A stretch of 17,002 bases of DNA from Comamonadaceae bacterium (GTDB lineage: Bacteria > Pseudomonadota > Gammaproteobacteria > Burkholderiales > Burkholderiaceae), in assembly GCA_947505995.1 (NCBI GenBank), contig CANNNB010000025.1:1-17002 (forward strand). The letters run 5' to 3'. A program made the position numbers and the translations under genes. Under the pieces are notes generated by a model, which ran no database searches, had not been told where the DNA came from, and saw only the letters and a program-made list of their open reading frames with translations. Positions 14,024 through 17,002 of this stretch are shown here, piece by piece; positions within the stretch are counted from its first letter, which is position 1; every line of letters begins with the position of its first letter.

Positions 14024-14063
14024 AATTCCCTGCCTAGGTCTTTATGTCCATAACGTGAGTCGA
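14024..14063. promoter_or_regulatory. Compact glnE/yhdP divergent intergenic region
   Basis: Only 40 bases separate the two divergent start codons. The glnE ribosome-binding site (AGGGA, 14031-14027) takes part of it. No clear promoter pair for either gene fits inside, so at least one promoter must lie within the neighbouring coding sequence. CATAAT at 14021-14026 could be a -10 for the plus-strand gene but lacks a well-spaced -35. Confidence 0.3.
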
Positions 14064-17002
14064 ATGTTGAAGTTTTCTACCCTTGCCCAAATTTGCAGCA
14101 GTGCCGTGCGCTTCGCCGCGTGGGTTTTGTTGGTGAGCGGCTTTCTCTTGGCCATGGCTTGGGCTGCGTTGCATTTTTGGATTGTGCCCCGAATTGAAGA
14201 CTTCAGGCCCAAATTCGAAAACATCGCCACGCAAGCCCTTGGGATACCGGTTCAAATGGGTAGCTTGTTGGCCGTTTCGTCTGGTTGGATGCCGACTTTC
14301 GAAATCCATGACCTCAGCTTGTTGGACCCAGAAGGTCGAAAGGCCCTCACTTTACCCAAAGTCATTTTTGCAATCAGTGTTCAATCGGTGCTCAAGCTCG
14401 GCGTCGAGCAGTTGGTCATCGACTCTCCCACCTTGGACATTCGCCGAACCGAAACAGGTGAATGGCGAATTGCGGGACTCGCCTTGAAAAAAGAGGACTC
14501 GCCCGACTCGGCTGTCGCCGACTGGGTTTTTTCTCAAAAAGAGATTCTTGTGCAAAACGGCACCGTGGTTTGGACCGACGAGTTCAACCCATTAAGCCGT
14601 GACAAGGCGGCCGTGAATTTGAATCAAGTTTCATGGGTCTTGCGCAATTCTGCACGTCATCACCAATGGCGACTTGATGCCACACCCCCGCAAGGTTGGG
14701 GCGCCCGGTTCGTGTTGATGGGCGATCTGCGTCGTGGCCTGTTGTCGACTCACGCAGGGCGAGTCAAAGATTGGAGCGGTCAGCTTCATGCCGAATTCTC
14801 AGATGTGAACCTGTCACAACTGGGGCCCCATCTGCCTTGGAAAGTCAACGCCACGCAGGGCCAAGGCGCACTTCGCATGTGGCTAGATTTAAAACAGGGC
14901 AAGCTCCAACAGGCCACTGCCGATCTGATTCTAGAGAACGCCAAAGCACAACTCAGTCCAGAATTAGAAACTTTGTCATTCAAGAGCATCGCGGGACGTT
15001 TGTCGTTCAAACCAATGGCGCGTGGCTTTGATTTTTCAACTGAAGGTTTGCGATTTGACACCGCCGATGGTTTGCATTGGCCTGGCGGGAATATCAGCCT
15101 TTCTTATCTTGAAGCGGAAAAGGGCGACAGTGCTCAAGGCCGTTTTCATGGGGACAAATTAGACTTGCTTGCGCTTAGAAGCATTGCACTCCAACTGCCA
15201 TTGCCAGAGCCCGCCCGCCAAACCTTGCTTGAACACAAAGTCAGTGGCTTGGTCAACCCGCTGCACATTGAGTGGGGGGAAAAAAACACTGGCGCAGACA
15301 AAACGTACCAAGTGCAAGTGGCTAACGGCCGGTTTGATAACTTCTATTTTGAGGGCGGAAAACCCGGCTCTTCCTCCGAAAACTGGCCAGGCATTGAGAA
15401 TGCAAACATCAGCTTCGACATGAACGCAGAGGGCGGCAATGTCAAGGCATCGATAGAAAAAGGGGCCTTGCAAATCAATCGCATTCTTGAAGATCCACGT
15501 ATCCCAATGGAAAAAATGCAATTGGCCATCAAGTGGCAACAGCAAAAAAATCAGCTGCTGATACCCGAGTGGCAATTGAGCTTGAAAAATGCAGATCTCA
15601 AAGGTGATTTCAAAGGCAGCTGGAAGCCCAGTCCGTTCCCAGACAGCTTTGGCGTTTTGGATTTACAGGGCAGCATCCAACAAGGCGATGCATCGCGTGT
15701 CCATCGATATCTGCCCTTGAGTATTTCCCAAAGCGCTCGCCACTATGTGCGTGACTCGGTTTTAAAAGGAAGCCTTCAAAACGTTGGCGTGAAAATCAAG
15801 GGCGACTTGAAACAACTTCCCTTTGCCAACCCCAAAGAGGGTGAGTTCAGAGTGGCAGGCAAAGTCAAAGAAGCTCAATATGCCTACGTTCCTCCGGCAA
15901 ACCCCAACATGACAAACCGCAATGCAAGCACTGAAGGGGTTTGGCCGGTCATGAGCAGCGTCAACGGTGACATCGTGCTTGACCGACTCAACTTCAAAGT
16001 CAATGGCGCATCGGGCAAATGGGGCAGCATTCCCTTCACGCAAATCAAAGCTGAAATTCCCATTCTTAGCGGCCCACTGACGGTCAACGTTCAAGGCGAA
16101 TCAAAGGCCAATGCCAGCGCCGTCTTGAATGAGTTGCGGCTTTCACCTGTCAACAACATGCTTGGCGGCGCACTGGCACAAGCCAGTAGCACGGGCTTGT
16201 TAACTTCGCGCTTGAAGTTGTCCTTGCCGCTCTCAGATCTTGAAAAAACCAGCCTTCAAGGCAGCATCGCTTTAAGCGGCAATGACATTCGCATGCAATC
16301 TGGGTTGCCCATCATTGAAAAAGCACAGGGCACCATTCAATTCACGGAGGCTGGCTTTAGTTTGGCTGGCATCGGTGCTCAATTTTTGGGTGGCCCCATC
16401 AAGTTTGAAGGCGGCGCCAGAAAGCTTGCACCACGAAGCACGGAGGCCAATCCCTTCATTCGCATTCAAGGACAGGTGAGCGCCAGTGGTTTGCGTCAAG
16501 CCAAAGAAATTCCCGCACTCAGCTTGCTAGCAGAACATGCCAGTGGCGCAAGCTCCTATACGGCCAGCCTTGGTTTTAAAGGCGGACAAAGCGAGTTGAG
16601 CGTTCAATCGGATCTTGAAGGCTTGGCCTTGAATTTGCCTGCACCCCTCAACAAACGGGCAGAAGAGCAGCTTTCATTCAAGTTTGAAAACGTGGTTCAA
16701 AGTGTTGGCTCATCAAACGCCAGCAAAGCGCAGCGCGATCAAATTCAATTCACTTGGGGCCGGTTTTTGTCCGCTTCCTATTTGCGAGATCTGAGCGGCA
16801 CAGAGCCGCGCGTCATGAAGGGCGGCTGGCAGCTGGGCGAAAAATTAAACACGCCCAACACCTCGACCTCGGAATCAGGTGTGACGGCTTCAATCAATTT
16901 GCCCTCATTTTCTGTCGACGACTGGATGCAAGTTGTCTCGCCGCCCAGGTCAAGCCCCAGTTGGAGCTCGACACAAAACGATCCAGTGAGTGCTGTGGTC
17001 CA
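14064..17002 (+). CDS. YhdP-type AsmA-like envelope protein (5' part)
   Basis: The first 979 codons of a large AsmA-like protein of the YhdP family (TIGR02099/DUF3971), which spans the envelope and, in E. coli, takes part in phospholipid transport to the outer membrane together with TamB and YdbH. A single N-terminal membrane segment (about 16-40, FAAWVLLVSGFLLAMAWAALHFW) is followed by the family opening PRIEDFRPKFENIATQALGIPVQMG. The rest is a long, repetitive beta-rich periplasmic region with recurring patterns of the type GxxxIKGxLxxLPF and IxxAxGxIxFTExGFSL. The frame stays open to the edge; full-length proteins are about 1,300-1,400 residues, so the last part is missing. ATG 14064 is chosen; an in-frame GTG at 14055 is possible. 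It is next to, and divergent from, glnE, a common arrangement in Burkholderiales. Confidence 0.93.
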   Translation, partial: MLKFSTLAQICSSAVRFAAWVLLVSGFLLAMAWAALHFWIVPRIEDFRPKFENIATQALGIPVQMGSLLAVSSGWMPTFEIHDLSLLDPEGRKALTLPKVIFAISVQSVLKLGVEQLVIDSPTLDIRRTETGEWRIAGLALKKEDSPDSAVADWVFSQKEILVQNGTVVWTDEFNPLSRDKAAVNLNQVSWVLRNSARHHQWRLDATPPQGWGARFVLMGDLRRGLLSTHAGRVKDWSGQLHAEFSDVNLSQLGPHLPWKVNATQGQGALRMWLDLKQGKLQQATADLILENAKAQLSPELETLSFKSIAGRLSFKPMARGFDFSTEGLRFDTADGLHWPGGNISLSYLEAEKGDSAQGRFHGDKLDLLALRSIALQLPLPEPARQTLLEHKVSGLVNPLHIEWGEKNTGADKTYQVQVANGRFDNFYFEGGKPGSSSENWPGIENANISFDMNAEGGNVKASIEKGALQINRILEDPRIPMEKMQLAIKWQQQKNQLLIPEWQLSLKNADLKGDFKGSWKPSPFPDSFGVLDLQGSIQQGDASRVHRYLPLSISQSARHYVRDSVLKGSLQNVGVKIKGDLKQLPFANPKEGEFRVAGKVKEAQYAYVPPANPNMTNRNASTEGVWPVMSSVNGDIVLDRLNFKVNGASGKWGSIPFTQIKAEIPILSGPLTVNVQGESKANASAVLNELRLSPVNNMLGGALAQASSTGLLTSRLKLSLPLSDLEKTSLQGSIALSGNDIRMQSGLPIIEKAQGTIQFTEAGFSLAGIGAQFLGGPIKFEGGARKLAPRSTEANPFIRIQGQVSASGLRQAKEIPALSLLAEHASGASSYTASLGFKGGQSELSVQSDLEGLALNLPAPLNKRAEEQLSFKFENVVQSVGSSNASKAQRDQIQFTWGRFLSASYLRDLSGTEPRVMKGGWQLGEKLNTPNTSTSESGVTASINLPSFSVDDWMQVVSPPRSSPSWSSTQNDPVSAVV

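Noticed and set aside
1..17002. CRISPR arrays, tRNA or rRNA genes, transposases and phage genes
   Set aside because: No regularly spaced repeats, no cloverleaf-like or rRNA-like sequence, and no recombinase or phage-like protein were seen in any part of the window.

Overview
The window looks like a chromosomal segment of a betaproteobacterium of the order Burkholderiales, most like Comamonadaceae (Limnohabitans/Rhodoferax-type freshwater relatives). This rests on moderate GC, the protein sequences, purB divergent from a glutathione S-transferase gene, a DUF3717-DUF1289 protein, and glnE divergent from a yhdP-type AsmA-like gene. The taxon is an inference from remembered family features; no search was run. 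I see no tRNA, rRNA, CRISPR array, insertion sequence or other sign of recent mobility. Coding density is very high: 15 genes, and the longest non-coding stretch is the first 242 bases.

Layout. (1) Positions 1-242 hold no gene, only an AT-rich leader with a poly-A run and small inverted repeats. (2) 243-2698 has a small Cys-rich DUF3717/DUF1289 protein (+), then, tail to tail, yaeQ and purB (-). (3) 2699-2803 is the purB/GST divergent intergenic region, with an inverted repeat and a perfect tandem 10-mer. A GST gene (+) follows to 3418. (4) 3457-10564 is a block of eight minus-strand genes joined by 4-base overlaps or 1-2 base gaps. In transcription order they encode a FAD-dependent amine-oxidase-like protein (COG2907), a DUF1365 protein, a Cfa-type S-adenosylmethionine methyltransferase, an exported chalcone-isomerase-like protein, an MFS_2/GPH transporter, a DUF3833 lipoprotein, a short-chain dehydrogenase and an NTF2/SnoaL-like protein. 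(5) An exported glutathione peroxidase gene lies 47 bases upstream, with glnE upstream of that, all on the minus strand. (6) yhdP (+) diverges from glnE and runs off the right edge.

The eight-gene block is the most interesting part. Its core (FAD oxidoreductase, DUF1365, Cfa-like enzyme, MFS_2, DUF3833, SDR, NTF2-like) resembles, as I recall them, clusters in alpha- and gammaproteobacteria controlled by an ECF sigma factor and ChrR in the singlet-oxygen response. Those clusters are linked to methylated and furan-containing membrane fatty acids. The inferred function is remodelling of unsaturated phospholipid acyl chains in place: methyl transfer by the Cfa-like enzyme and redox steps by the FAD and SDR proteins. 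The exported, lipoprotein and membrane members would handle lipid in the envelope. The neighbouring exported glutathione peroxidase fits a lipid-peroxide theme. No sigma factor, ChrR or photolyase gene is present here, and I found no obvious ECF-type promoter by eye. The Cfa-like enzyme lacks two of the residues that form the bicarbonate site in E. coli Cfa, which suggests its product may not be a cyclopropane.
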